Source of the DNA: Porites lobata
Taxonomy: Eukaryota; Cnidaria; Anthozoa; Scleractinia; Poritidae
NCBI GenBank assembly: GCA_942486035.1
Contig: CALNXK010000031.1
Span: 3,069,001-3,133,000, forward strand
DNA: 64,000 bases
Direction of reading: 5' to 3'
In this document: positions 32,493-45,852 of the stretch, piece after piece
Position numbering within the stretch: the first letter of the stretch is position 1
How the letters are laid out: the number at the start of each line of letters is the position of its first letter
Position numbers and translations under genes: made by a program
Notes under the pieces: model-generated
What the model was told of the DNA's origin: nothing
Database searches by the model: none
The model's input: the letters and a program-made list of their open reading frames with translations, nothing else

Positions 32493-32769
32493 GCCGGGAT
32501 AGCGCAATTGGCATAAGCATTGAATTGGTAATTAACTGGCAAACAAAGAGGTGACGGGTTCGAATCCCGCCTGATTAGCATAAAAAAGGGAAAAAAAAGA
32601 ATAAAATCGCGGCTTGGATCTGGGAGGGCTTGGGGCGAGGAGAGGGAAGAAAAAAGGCCTTGGGAAGGGTATGGGAAGCGGGAGTTGGTACACCGGCCCG
32701 GGGGCGGGCGGGGGGGAGGGCAGGGAGAGGGGGGCAGGCGGGAGGGAAGTAGGTAGATAGGTAGAGGGG

Positions 32770-32844
<75 letters not shown>

Positions 32845-35075
32845 GTAGAGGGGCAGGTAGAGGGGGGTAGGTAGATAGGTAGAGGGCGGAGGGTTGGGAG
32901 GGGAAGGGAAGGAAGGGAAGGGGAAAGGGAGGGGTCTAGCCTGCGAGCAAGGTCTCTTGCTGCCGGGATTGGGGGAGGGTTGGGTGGGGTGGGGCAGTGA
33001 GAGACCTTGCTCGCAGGTTAGACCCGGGAGGGTTTTGCTGCTCAGCAAAATTTTTTTTACTTTTATAAAATTCTTGACTCAAAAAAAGCACTTTTAGAAA
33101 AGGATGCATTCACGTAAGAAAAAAACGGGAAAAAAAGGACGTGTGCGAAGAAACAAGCGAAATTTATGATTAAACATTTGTCATTACTTAGGATCAACTT
33201 CTCCACACTTTTTCCCACATTCAACTTCGCGAGTTAGTCTACTTATAATACGTTCCTTTTCTTTAATGCAGTGGATAAACAGACCATGAAGTTCCAAACT
33301 GCTCTTCGTCTGAAGTTGGAGAATTTTCTTTATTGGTCATGGACCTTGGGGACATTTAACAGCCTGATTTTAAGACTGGATTGGAAATAGCTTGAATTAC
33401 GTAACCTTGCCTGCGAAAGAAACACCACCTGATGGAATTACTAATCGTCAATAGGCCGGGCAAACAATGTTTGTTTGGTTCATCCTGTCAAGTGACCTTT
33501 GGGTCAAGTTGGAAACTGATGGAGATCTCCTGGAAATGTCCCTGGGACTCTTGTGATGTCTCAAGTAAGAGGATGTAAGTATATTTCATTCTGGAAAAAA
33601 AGTCTTTTAGCTGCCTTAGGACACGAAGGATATCACCTTGTTTTGATCCTTCAGGCTGATTTCACGATTCTATCACAAGTTTTCGGTCGCATCGGTAGCA
33701 TTTTAGTATGATTTACCGTGCTTACCAGATTCAGACTAGTGTTGTGTAGTTGCCTAGTTAGAGAAGAACGCTTTTTCTTGTTGTCGAAGGGTCACACTGC
33801 TGGCTGCAAATCTATTAAATACGTCTCTTACTGGAATCAGACCCTTCAACAATCACAAAAACTCAGTTTTCATTGTACAATCAAAGACGACTATAGCCCC
33901 TCGCCGTACCTAGTTTTAACAAGAAAAAACCCTTCGAGAAAAGCATTAGTTATATTTAGAATAAGTAGTCATCAACTTAGAATTGAAACAGGTAGATACG
34001 AAAACATTCCTCGCAATGAAAGGATATGTCACTTTTGAACAAGTAACTGCAGCAAAATCGAAGATGAAAATCATTTCTTACTAGATTGTAAGGCTTATTC
34101 TCAGATCAGAGACATATTTTTCTCCAAACTAGAAACTAAAATACCTGACTTCAAATCACTTTCACACGATACTTTAATATCTCTTCTTATGAATTCTTCT
34201 GATTATTTAATTAACTGTCAATTAGTTTCATTTATCTCGCAATGCTTTGAATTAAGAACCAAATTAATATCAATGAATGAATGAATGAGAACTGTAACGT
34301 TTTGTAATGTTTGGCACGTACTAATTAGTTGAATTAGTACTTAAATTTAGACTAATAGCTCAGTGCAATACTGTAATTCCTTTATGGTCATGCAAATAAA
34401 GCTTTTGGTGTTGTTGTTATTAAAAGTGACATAACCTTCGCGTTTTTCATTTATACGATCACTTTTGCTTGTTGCAGGAACGCTTGTAAATGGCGTGAGA
34501 TTAACATGCACATTCTCCATACTCATTCCTTTACCGTTCATCTGGCGCTAACGAGAAGAATTTGATTAGAAATCACAATGTTTTTCGCTGCTGAGCAGTT
34601 TCCTCTATTTTCAGTCTTTTATGATTGATACTGTTCAGTGGTGGGATATATAGCGAGGAATGTAAATTGATGTTGATCACTGTTAACCGTACAAAAACTG
34701 TTTCTTGTGATCACCGACGAACAAACGCAAACGCACCGACGGACATTTCAAGTATTTCAATATTATACAAAACTTCCAGCTAAAATCAAAATTGCCCGTC
34801 GGAAAAACGTGAAAGCGCTAAGTGCTTTTTTAAATGTACGAGTGGTCAGAAAGATACAAGAATCCTGATTAAAAAGAAACTTTCGCAAAGCCGAGAAGGC
34901 TACAGTTTCCATTATGTTTGGTAAACTTTGGTTTGTTTTGGTTCTTGGACCTGTGGGACCTCAGGGACCTCTGGGCCGAAGGTTCATGATGTCATTATTT
35001 TCAACAGCCAATCAGGGGCAAGAATTTGATTTGCATATGAATAACATACCAAAAAACCATTGAATTTGTAACCAA
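32493..35075 (+). repeat. Array unit 2
   Basis: tRNA-like 32493-32580; GATA tract 32772-32844. The LINE frame 33718-34284 is full length but stopped by TGA at 34036, the same mutation as in units 1 and 3. Confidence 0.95.
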
Positions 35076-35351
35076 GCCGGGATAGCGCAATTGGCATAAG
35101 CATTGAATTGGTAATTAACTGGCAAACAAAGAGGTGACGGGTTCGAATCCCGCCTGATTAGCATAAAAAAGAAAAAAAAAAGAATAAAATCGCGGCTTGG
35201 ATCTGGGAGGGCTTGGGGCGAGGAGAGGGAAGAAAAAGGCCTTGGGAAGGGTATGGGAAGCGGGAGTTGGTACACCGGCCTGGGGCGGGCCTGGGGAGGG
35301 GGCAGGGAGAGGGGGGCAGGCGGGAGGGAAGTAGGTAGATAGGTAGAGGGG

Positions 35352-35418
<67 letters not shown>

Positions 35419-37660
35419 GTAGAGGGGCAGGTAGAGGGGGGTAGGTAGATAGGTAGAGGGCGGAGGGTTGGGAGGGGGAAGGGAAGGGAAGGGAAGGGGA
35501 AAGGAGGGGGTCTAGCCTGCGAGCAAGGTCTCTTGCTGCCGGGATTGGGGGAGGGTTGGGTGGGGTGGGGCAGTGAGAGACCTTGCTCGCAGGTTAGACC
35601 CGGGAGGGTTTTGCTGCTCAGCAAAATTTTTTTTTCTTCTTACTTTTATAAAATTCTTGACTCAAAAAAGCACTTTTAGAAAAGGATGCATTCACGTAAG
35701 AAAAAAAACGGAAAAAAAAGGACGTGTGCGAAGAAACAAGCGAAATTTATGATTAAACATTTGTCATTACTTAGGATCAACTTCTCCACACTTTTTCCCA
35801 CATTCAACTTCGCGAGTTAGTCTACTTATAATACGTTCCTTTTCTTTAATGCAGTGGATAAACAGACCATGAAGTTCCAAACTGCTCTTCGTCTGAAGTT
35901 GGAGAATTTTCTTTATTGGTCATGGACCTTGGGGACATTTAACAGCCTGATTTTAAGACTGGATTGGAAATAGCTTGAATTACGTAACCTTGCCTGCGAA
36001 AAGAAACACCACCTGATGGAATTACTAATCGTCAATAGGCCGGGCAAACAATGTTTGTTTGGTTCATCCTGTCAAGTGACCTTTTGGGTCAAGTTGGAAA
36101 CTGATGGAGATCTCCTGGAAATGTCCCTGGGACTCTTGTGATGTCTCAAGTAAGAGGATGTAAGTATATTTCATTCTGGAAAAAAGTCTTTTAGCTGCCT
36201 TAGGACACGAAGGATATCACCTTGTTTTGATCCTTCAGGCTGATTTCACGATTCTATCACAAGTTTTCGGTCGCATCGGTAGCATTTTTTAGTATGATTT
36301 ACCGTGCTTACCAGATTCAGACTAGTGTTCTGTAGTTGCCTAGTTAGAGAAGAACGCTTTTTCTTGTTGTCGAAGGGTCACACTGCTGGCTGCAAATCTA
36401 TTAAATACGTCTCTTACTGGAATCAGACCCTTCAACAATCACAAAAAACTCAGTTTTCATTGTACAATCAAAGACGACTATAGCCCCTCGCCGTACCTAG
36501 TTTTAACAAGAAAAACCCTTCGAGAAAAGCATTAGTTATATTTAGAATAAGTAGTCATCAACTTAGAATTGAAACAGGTAGATACGAAAACATTCCTCGC
36601 AATGAAAGGATATGTCACTTTTGAACAAGTAACTGCAGCAAAATCGAAGATGAAAATCATTTCTTACTAGATTGTAAGGCTTATTCTCAGATCAGAGACA
36701 TATTTTTCTCCAAACTAGAAACTAAAATACCTGACTTCAAATCACTTTCACACGATACTTTAATATCTCTTCTTATGAATTCTTCTGATTATTTAATTAA
36801 CTGTCAATTAGTTTCATTTATCTCGCAATGCTTTGAATTAAGAACCAAATTAATATCAATGAATGAATGAATGAGAACTGTAACGTTTTGTAATGTTTGG
36901 CACGTACTAATTAGTTGAATTAGTACTTAAATTTAGACTAATAGCTCAGTGCAATACTGTAATTCCTTTATGGTCATGCAAATAAAGCTTTTGGTGTTGT
37001 TGTTATTAAAAGTGACATAACCTTCGCGTTTTTCATTTATACGATCACTTTTGCTTGTTGCAGGAACGCTTGTAAATGGCGTGAGATTAACATGCACATT
37101 CTCCATACTCATTCCTTTACCGTTCATCTGGCGCTAACGAGAAGAATTTGATTAGAAATCACAATGTTTTTCGCTGCTGAGCAGTTTCCTCTATTTTCAG
37201 TCTTTTATGATTGATACTGTTCAGTGGTGGGATATATAGCGAGGAATGTAAATTGATGTTGATCACTGTTAACCGTACAAAAACTGTTTCTTGTGATCAC
37301 CGACGAAAAACGCAAACGCACCGACGGACATTTCAAGTATTTCAATATTATACAAAACTTCCAGCTAAAATCAAAATTGCCCGTCGGAAAAACGTGAAAG
37401 CGCTAAGTGCTTTTTTAAATGTACGAGTGGTCAGAAAGATACAAGAATCCTGATTAAAAAGAAACTTTCGCAAAGCCGAGAAGGCTACAGTTTCCATTAT
37501 GTTTGGTAAACTTTGGTTTGTTTTGGTTCTTGGACCTGTGGGACCTCAGGGACCTCTGGGCCGAAGGTTCATGATGTCATTATTTTCAACAGCCAATCAG
37601 GGGCAAGAATTTGATTTGCATATGAATAACATACCAAAAAACCATTGAATTTGTAACCAA
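35076..37660 (+). repeat. Array unit 3
   Basis: tRNA-like 35076-35163; GATA tract 35353-35418, the shortest in the array. The LINE frame 36304-36870 has an extra A then a missing A in two homopolymers (compensating shifts), plus the shared TGA. Confidence 0.95.
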
Positions 37661-37937
37661 GCCGGGATAGCGCAATTGGCATAAGCATTGAATTGGTAAT
37701 TAACTGGCAAACAAAGAGGTGACGGGTTCGAATCCCGCCTGATTAGCATAAAAAAGGGAAAAAAAAGAATAAAATCGCGGCTTGGATCTGGGAGGGCTTG
37801 GGGCGAGGAGAGGGAAGAAAAAAGGCCTTGGGAAGGGTATGGGAAGCGGGAGTTGGTACACCGGCCCGGGGGCGGGCCGGGGGGAGGGCAGGGAGAGGGG
37901 GGCAGGCGGGGGGGAAGTAGGTAGATAGGTAGAGGGG

Positions 37938-38001
<64 letters not shown>

Positions 38002-40270
38002 GATAGATAGATAGATAGATAGATAGATAGGTAGAGGGGCAGGTAGGGGGGGGTAGGTAGATAGGTAGAGGGCGGAGGGTTGGGAGGGGAAGGGAAGGGA
38101 AGGGAAGGGGAAAGGGAGGGGGGGTCTAGCCTGCGAGCAAGGTCTCTTGCTGCCGGGATTGGGGGAGGGTTGGGTGGGGTGGGGCAGTGAGAGACCTTGC
38201 TCGCAGGTTAGACCCGGGGAGGGTTTTGCTGCTCAGCAAAATTTTTTTTCTTCTTACTTTTATAAAATTCTTGACTCAAAAAAAGCACTTTTAGAAAAGG
38301 ATGCATTCACGTAAGAAAAAAACGGGAAAAAAAGGACGTGTGCGAAGAAACAAGCGAAATTTATGATTAAACATTTGTCATTACTTAGGATCAACTTCTC
38401 CACACTTTTTCCCACATTCAACTTCGCGAGTTAGTCTACTTATAATACGTTCCTTTTCTTTAATGCAGTGGATAAACAGACCATGAAGTTCCAAACTGCT
38501 CTTCGTCTGAAGTTGGAGAATTTTCTTTATTGGTCATGGACCTTGGGGACATTTAACAGCCTGATTTTAAGACTGGATTGAAATAGCTTGAATTACGTAA
38601 CCTTGCCTGCGAAAGAAACACCACCTGATGGAATTACTAATCGTCAATAGGCCGGGCAAACAATGTTTGTTTGGTTCATCCTGTCAAGTGACTTTTGGGT
38701 CAAGTTGGAAACTGATGGAGATCTCCTGAAATGTCCCTGGGACTCTTGTGATGTCTCAAGTAAGAGGATGTAAGTATATTTCATTCTGGAAAAAAAAGTC
38801 TTTTAGCTGCCTTAGGACACGAAGGATATCACCTTGTTTTGATCCTTCAGGCTGATTTCACGATTCTATCACAAGTTTTCGGTCGCATCGGTAGCATTTT
38901 AGTATGATTTACCGTGCTTACCAGATTCAGACTAGTGTTCTGTAGTTGCCTAGTTAGAGAAGAACGCTTTTTCTTGTTGTCGAAGGGTCACACTGCTGGC
39001 TGCAAATCTATTAAATACGTCTCTTACTGGAATCAGACCCTTCAACAATCACAAAAACTCAGTTTTCATTGTACAATCAAAGACGACTATAGCCCCTCGC
39101 CGTACCTAGTTTTAACAAGAAAAAACCCTTCGAGAAAAGCATTAGTTATATTTAGAATAAGTAGTCATCAACTTAGAATTGAAACAGGTAGATACGAAAA
39201 ACATTCCTCGCAATGAAAGGATATGTCACTTTTGTACAAGTAACTGCAGCAAAATCGAAGATGAAAATCATTTCTTACTAGATTGTAAGGCTTATTCTCA
39301 GATCAGAGACATATTTTTCTCCAAACTAGAAACTAAAATACCTGACTTCAAATCACTTTCACACGATACTTTAATATCTCTTCTTATGAATTCTTCTGAT
39401 TATTTAATTAACTGTCAATTAGTTTCATTTATCTCGCAATGCTTTGAATTAAGAACCAAATTAATATCAATGAATGAATGAACGAGAACTGTAACGTTTT
39501 GTAATGTTTGGCACGTACTAATTAGTTGAATTAGTACTTAAATCTAGACTAATAGCTCAGTGCAATACTGTAATTCCTTTATGGTCATGCAAATAAAGCT
39601 TTTTGGTGTTGTTGTTATTAAAAGTGACATAACCTTCGCGTTTTTCATTTATACGATCACTTTTGCTTGTTGCAGGAACGCTTGTAAATGGCGTGAGATT
39701 AACATGCACATTCTCCATACTCATTCCTTTACCGTTCATCTGGCGCTAACGAGGAGAATTTGATTAGAAATCATAATGTTTTTCGCTGCTGAGCAGTTTC
39801 CTCTATTTTCAGTCTTTTATGATTGATACTGTTCAGTGGTGGGATATATAGCGAGGAATGTAAATTGATGTTGATCACTGTTAACCGTACAAAAACTGTT
39901 TCTTGTGATCACCGACTGAAAACGCAAACGCACCGACGGACATTTCAAGTATTTCAATATTATACAAAACTTCCAGCTAAAATCAAAATTGCCCGTCGGA
40001 AAACGTGAAAGCGCTAAGTGCTTTTTAAATGTACGAGTGGTCAGAAAGATACAAGAATCCTGATTAAAAAGAAACTTTCGCAAAGCCGAGAAGGCTACAG
40101 TTTCCATTATGTTTGGTAAACTTTGGTTTGTTTTGGTTCTTGGACCTGTGGGACCTCAGGGACCTCTGGGCCGAAGGTTCATGATGTCATTATTTTCAAC
40201 AGCCAATCAGGGGCAAGAATTTGATTTGCATATGAATAACATACCAAAAAACCATTGAATTTGTAACCAA
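37661..40270 (+). repeat. Array unit 4
   Basis: tRNA-like 37661-37748; GATA tract 37940-38030, interrupted once by GATAGAGATAG. The LINE frame 38914-39481 has the cysteine codon restored but one extra A near 39200 that splits it in two. Confidence 0.95.
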
Positions 40271-40544
40271 GCCGGGATAGCGCAATTGGCATAAGCATTG
40301 AATTGGTAATTAACTGGCAAACAAAGAGGTGACGGGTTCGAATCCCGCCTGATTAGCATAAAAAAGGGAAAAAAAAGAATAAAATCGCGGCTTGGATCTG
40401 GGAGGGCTTGGGGCGAGGAGAGGGAAGAAAAAAGGCCTTGGGAAGGGTATGGGAAGCGGGAGTTGGTACACACCGGCCCGGGGGCGGGCCGGGGGGGGCA
40501 GGGGGGGGGGCAGGCGAGAGGGGGGTAGATAGGTAGAGGGGTAG

Positions 40545-40623
<79 letters not shown>

Positions 40624-42864
40624 GTAGAGGGGCAGGTAGAGGGGGGTAGGTAGATAGGTAGAGGGCGGAGGGTTGGGAGGGGGAAGGGAAGGGAAGGGAA
40701 GGGGAAAGGGAGGGGGGGGCTAGCCTGCGAGCAAGGTCTCTTGCTGCCGGGATTGGGGGGAGGGTTGGGTGGGGTGGGGCAGTGAGAGACCTTGCTCGCA
40801 GGTTAGACCCGGGGAGGGTTTTGCTGCTCAGCAAAATTTTTTTTCTTCTTACTTTTATAAAATTCTTGACTCAAAAAAAGCACTTTTAGAAAAGGATGCA
40901 TTCACGTAAGAAAAAAACGGGAAAAAAAGGACGTGTGCGAAGAAACAAGCGAAATTTATGATTAAACATTTGTCATTACTTAGGATCAACTTCTCCACAC
41001 TTTTTCCCACATTCAACTTCGCGAGTTAGTCTACTTATAATACGTTCCTTTTCTTTAATGCAGTGGATAAACAGACCATGAAGTTCCAAACTGCTCTTCG
41101 TCTGAAGTTGGAGAATTTTCTTTATTGGTCATGGACCTTGGGGACATTTAACAGCCTGATTTTAAGACTGGATTGGAAATAGCTTGAATTACGTAACCTT
41201 GCCTGCGAAAGAAACACCACCTGATGGAATTACTAATCGTCAATAGGCCGGGCAAACAATGTTTGTTTGGTTCATCCTGTCAAGTGACCTTTGGGTCAAG
41301 TTGGAAACTGATGGAGATCTCCTGGAAATGTCCCTGGGACTCTTGTGATGTCTCAAGTAAGAGGATGTAAGTATATTTCATTCTGGAAAAAAAGTCTTTT
41401 AGCTGCCTTAGGACACGAAGGATATCACCTTGTTTTGATCCTTCAGGCTGATTTCACGATTCTATCACAAGTTTTCGGTCGCATCGGTAGCATTTTAGTA
41501 TGATTTACCGTGCTTACCAGATTCAGACTAGTGTTCTGTAGTTGCCTAGTTAGAGAAGAACGCTTTTTCTTGTTGTCGAAGGGTCACACTGCTGGCTGCA
41601 AATCTATTAAATACGTCTCTTACTGGAATCAGACCCTTCAACAATCACAAAAACTCAGTTTTCATTGTACAATCAAAGACGACTATAGCCCCTCGCCGTA
41701 CCTAGTTTTAACAAGAAAAAACCCTTCGAGAAAAGCATTAGTTATATTTAGAATAAGTAGTCATCAACTTAGAATTGAAACAGGTAGATACGAAAACATT
41801 CCTCGCAATGAAAGGATATGTCACTTTTGTACAAGTAACTGCAGCAAAATCGAAGATGAAAATCATTTCTTACTAGATTGTAAGGCTTATTCTCAGATCA
41901 GAGACATATTTTTCTCCAAACTAGAAACTAAAATACCTGACTTCAAATCACTTTCACACGATACTTTAATATCTCTTCTTATGAATTCTTCTGATTATTT
42001 AATTAACTGTCAATTAGTTTCATTTATCTCGCAATGCTTTGAATTAAGAACCAAATTAATATCAATGAATGAATGAACGAGAACTGTAACGTTTTGTAAT
42101 GTTTGGCACGTACTAATTAGTTGAATTAGTACTTAAATCTAGACTAATAGCTCAGTGCAATACTGTAATTCCTTTATGGTCATGCAAATAAAGCTTTTGG
42201 TGTTGTTGTTATTAAAAGTGACATAACCTTCGCGTTTTTCATTTATACGATCACTTTTGCTTGTTGCAGGAACGCTTGTAAATGGCGTGAGATTAACATG
42301 CACATTCTCCATACTCATTCCTTTACCGTTCATCTGGCGCTAACGAGGAGAATTTGATTAGAAATCATAATGTTTTTCGCTGCTGAGCAGTTTCCTCTAT
42401 TTTCAGCCTTTTATGATTGATACTGTTCAGTGGTGGGATATATAGCGAGGAATGTAAATTGATGTTGATCACTGTTAACCGTACAAAAACTGTTTCTTGT
42501 GATCACCGACTGAAAAACAAACGCACCGACGGACATTTCAAGTATTTCAATATTATACAAAACTTCCAGCTAAAATCAAAATTGCCCGTCGGAAAAACGT
42601 GAAAGCGCTAAGTGCTTTTTTAAATGTACGAGTGGTCAGAAAGATACAAGAATCCTGATTAAAAAGAAACTTTCGCAAAGCCGAGAAGGCTACAGTTTCC
42701 ATTATGTTTGGTAAACTTTGGTTTGTTTTGGTTCTTGGACCTGTGGGACCTCAGGGACCTCTGGGCCGAAGGTTCATGATGTCATTATTTTCAACAGCCA
42801 ATCAGGGGCAAGAATTTGATTTGCATATGAATAACATACCAAAAACCATTGAATTTGTAACCAA
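40271..42864 (+). repeat. Array unit 5
   Basis: tRNA-like 40271-40358; GATA tract 40547-40623. This is the first unit with a fully open LINE frame (41510-42076). Confidence 0.95.
41510..42076 (+). pseudogene. LINE C-terminal zinc-knuckle frame, intact 188 codons (unit 5)
   Basis: The frame opens at a GTG directly after a TGA and contains no ATG until late, so it is a 5'-truncated LINE coding fragment rather than a complete gene. It reads ISSHQLRIETGRYENIPRNE, then ICHFC...C...DENHFLLDC with CxxC-H-C spacing, then QIRDIFFSKLETK. This layout (RxSxHxLxIExGRY followed by a Cys/His knuckle) is the conserved C-terminus of many animal LINE polymerases. The 3' end has ATGAATGAATGA, then AATAAA and a TGTTGTTGTT tail about 110 bp further on. 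Intact equivalents are 44120-44686, 49333-49899 and 51947-52513. Confidence 0.7.
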
Positions 42865-42952
42865 GCCGGGATAGCGCAATTGGCATAAGCATTGAATTGG
42901 TAATTAACTGGCAAACAAAGAGGTGACGGGTTCGAATCCCGCCTGATTAGCA
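42865..42952 (+). ncRNA. tRNA-Thr(GGT)-derived sequence (SINE head or tRNA relic)
   Basis: The 88-nt sequence starts with an acceptor-like GCCGGGA. An A box follows (TAGCGCAATTGGCATAAGC), then an anticodon-like loop TTGGTAA (GGT, Thr) and a B box in CGGGTTCGAATCCCG. The anticodon stem is imperfect, about 13 nt is inserted before the T arm, and the 3' end (TGATTAGCA) cannot pair with the 5' acceptor, so it is not a working tRNA. The internal promoter boxes remain. All 14 copies start at 29901, 32493, 35076, 37661, 40271, 42865, 45479, 48088, 50691, 53302, 55920, 58532, 61131 and 63779, and are almost invariant. A CCAAT (42798) and an octamer ATTTGCAT (42819-42826) lie just upstream. Confidence 0.65.
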
Positions 42953-43326
<374 letters not shown>

Positions 43327-43328
<2 letters not shown>

Positions 43329-43419
43329 TCTAGCCTGCGAGCAAGGTCTCTTGCTGCCGGGATTGGGGGGAGGGTTGGGTGGGGTGGGGCAGTGAGAGAC
43401 CTTGCTCGCAGGTTAGACC
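43327..43419. repeat. Inverted repeat, 25-bp arms with G-rich loop
   Basis: The left arm 43327-43351 (GGTCTAGCCTGCGAGCAAGG and TCTCT) and the right arm 43395-43419 (AGAGACCTTGCTCGCAGG and TTAGACC) are complementary except for one position. The loop of about 43 nt is G-rich with several GGG runs. Present in every unit, it could extrude as a cruciform or fold as an RNA hairpin. The arms resemble transposon ends, but no target duplication is seen. Confidence 0.85.
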
Positions 43420-43428
43420 CGGGGAGGG

Positions 43429-43454
43429 TTTTGCTGCTCAGCAAAATTTTTTTT
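43429..43454 (+). terminator. Hairpin followed by T-run, candidate Pol III stop
   Basis: TTTTGCTG-CT-CAGCAAAA is a perfect 8-bp hairpin followed by eight T. It is the first T run of four or more after the tRNA-like B box, about 570 nt downstream of the A box, in this and the other units. RNA polymerase III stops at T runs, so this would end any transcript started by the tRNA-like promoter. The role is inferred. Confidence 0.4.
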
Positions 43455-43670
43455 CTTCTTACTTTTATAAAATTCTTGACTCAAAAAAAGCACTTTTAGA
43501 AAAGGATGCATTCACGTAAGAAAAAAACGGGAAAAAAAGGACGTGTGCGAAGAAACAAGCGAAATTTATGATTAAACATTTGTCATTACTTAGGATCAAC
43601 TTCTCCACACTTTTTCGCACATTCAACTTCGCGAGTTAGTCTACTTATAATACGTTCCTTTTCTTTAATG

Positions 43671-43980
43671 CAGTGGATAAACAGACCATGAAGTTCCAAA
43701 CTGCTCTTCGTCTGAAGTTGGAGAATTTTCTTTATTGGTCATGGACCTTGGGGACATTTGACAGCCTGATTTTAAGACTGGATTGGAAATAGCTTGAATT
43801 ACGTAACCTTGCCTGCGAAAGAAACACCACCTGATGGAATTACTAATCGTCAATAGGCCGGGCAAACAATGTTTGTTTGGTTCATCCTGTCAAGTGACTT
43901 TTGGGTCAAGTTGGAAACTGATGGAGATCTCCTGGGAAATGTCCCTGGGACTCTTGTGATGTCTCAAGTAAGAGGATGTA
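43671..43980 (+). other. Spacer with splice-like signals
   Basis: TTCCTTTTCTTTAATGCAG (ending 43673) is a good 3' splice site; CTCAAGTAAGAG (GT at 43968) and GATGTAAGTAT (GT at 43978) are good 5' sites about 300 bp later. An ATG in a favourable context starts a 34-codon frame MKFQTALRLKLENFLYWSWT that stops before the donor, so a coding exon is unlikely. The signals recur in all units. Confidence 0.3.
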
Positions 43981-44119
43981 AGTATATTTCATTCTGGAAA
44001 AAAGTCTTTTAGCTGCCTTAGGACACGAAGGATATCACCTTGTTTTGATCCTTCAGGCTGATTTCACGATTCTATCACAAGTTTTCGGTCGCATCGGTAG
44101 CATTTTAGTATGATTTACC

Positions 44120-44686
44120 GTGCTTACCAGATTCAGACTAGTGTTCTGTAGTTGCCTAGTTAGAGAAGAACGCTTTTTCTTGTTGTCGAAGGGTCACACT
44201 GCTGGCTGCAAATCTATTAAATACGTCTCTTACTGGAATCAGACCCTTCAACAATCACAAAAACTCAGTTTTCATTGTACAATCAAAGACGACTATAGCC
44301 CCTCGCCGTACCTAGTTTTAACAAGAAAAAACCCTTCGAGAAAAGCATTAGTTATATTTAGAATAAGTAGTCATCAACTTAGAATTGAAACAGGTAGATA
44401 CGAAAACATTCCTCGCAATGAAAGGATATGTCACTTTTGTACAAGTAACTGCAGCAAAATCGAAGATGAAAATCATTTCTTACTAGATTGTAAGGCTTAT
44501 TCTCAGATCAGAGACATATTTTTCTCCAAACTAGAAACTAAAATACCTGACTTCAAATCACTTTCACACGATACTTTAATATCTCTTCTTATGAATTCTT
44601 CTGATTATTTAATTAACTGTCAATTAGTTTCATTTATCTCGCAATGCTTTGAATTAAGAACCAAATTAATATCAATGAATGAATGA
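44120..44686 (+). pseudogene. LINE C-terminal zinc-knuckle frame, intact 188 codons (unit 6)
   Basis: The protein sequence is identical to the unit 5 frame. It ends at ATGAATGAATGA followed by ACGAG, the variant shared by units 4-11. Confidence 0.7.
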
Positions 44687-45478
44687 ACGAGAACTGTAAC
44701 GTTTTGTAATGTTTGGCACGTACTAATTAGTTGAATTAGTACTTAAATCTAGACTAATAGCTCAGTGCAATACTGTAATTCCTTTATGGTCATGCAAATA
44801 AAGCTTTTGGTGTTGTTGTTATTAAAAGTGACATAACCTTCGCGTTTTTCATTTATACGATCACTTTTGCTTGTTGCAGGAACGCTTGTAAATGGCGTGA
44901 GATTAACATGCACATTCTCCATACTCATTCCTTTACCGTTCATCTGGCGCTAACGAGGAGAATTTGATTAGAAATCATAATGTTTTTTTCGCTGCTGAGC
45001 AGTTTCCTCTATTTTCAGCCTTTTATGATTGATACTGTTCAGTGGTGGGATATATAGCGAGGAATGTAAATTGATGTTGATCACTGTTAACCGTACAAAA
45101 ACTGTTTCTTGTGATCACCGACTGAAAACGCAAACGCACCGACGGACATTTCAAGTATTTCAATATTATACAAAACTTCCAGCTAAAATCAAAATTGCCC
45201 GTCGGAAAAACGTGAAAGCGCTAAGTGCTTTTTTAAATGTACGAGTGGTCAGAAAGATACAAGAATCCTGATTAAAAAGAAACTTTCGCAAAGCCGAGAA
45301 GGCTACAGTTTCCATTATGTTTGGTAAACTTTGGTTTGTTTTGGTTCTTGGACCTGTGGGACCTCAGGGACCTCTGGGCCGAAGGTTCATGATGTCATTA
45401 TTTTCAACAGCCAATCAGGGGCAAGAATTTGATTTGCATATGAATAACATACCAAAAAACCATTGAATTTGTAACCAA

Positions 45479-45757
45479 GCCGGGATAGCGCAATTGGCAT
45501 AAGCATTGAATTGGTAATTAACTGGCAAACAAAGAGGTGACGGGTTCGAATCCCGCCTGATTAGCATAAAAAAAAAAAAAAAAAAAAGAATAAAATCGCG
45601 GCTTGGATCTGGGAGGGCTTGGGGCGAGGAGAGGGAAGAAAAAAGGCCTTGGGAAGGGTATGGGAAGCGGGAGTTGGTACACCGGCCCGGGGGCGGGCCG
45701 GGGGGAGGGCAGGGAGAGGGGGCAGGCGGGAGGGAAGTAGGTAGATAGGTAGAGGGG

Positions 45758-45852
<95 letters not shown>

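Noticed and set aside
32575..33048. Long proline- and YLSI-rich minus-strand frames (157-239 codons) in most array units
   Set aside because: They are the complement of the G/A-rich block and GATA tract, which cannot produce stops on that strand. They open with TTG rather than ATG, and their length varies with the microsatellite.
37211..37453. Plus-strand frame of up to 80 codons ending RVVRKIQES in some units
   Set aside because: It opens with TTG, and indels in the AAACGC stretch break the frame in about half of the units, so it is not conserved as coding.
42865..42952. Functional tRNA-Thr gene cluster
   Set aside because: The 3' end cannot pair with the GCCGGGA acceptor, the anticodon stem is weak and there is an insertion before the T arm, so the copies are tRNA-derived relics rather than working tRNAs.
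43665..43865. 66-codon minus-strand frame MPGLLTISNSIRWCFFRRQG
   Set aside because: It lies opposite the splice-like spacer, has no similarity I recognise, and is present only because the units are identical.
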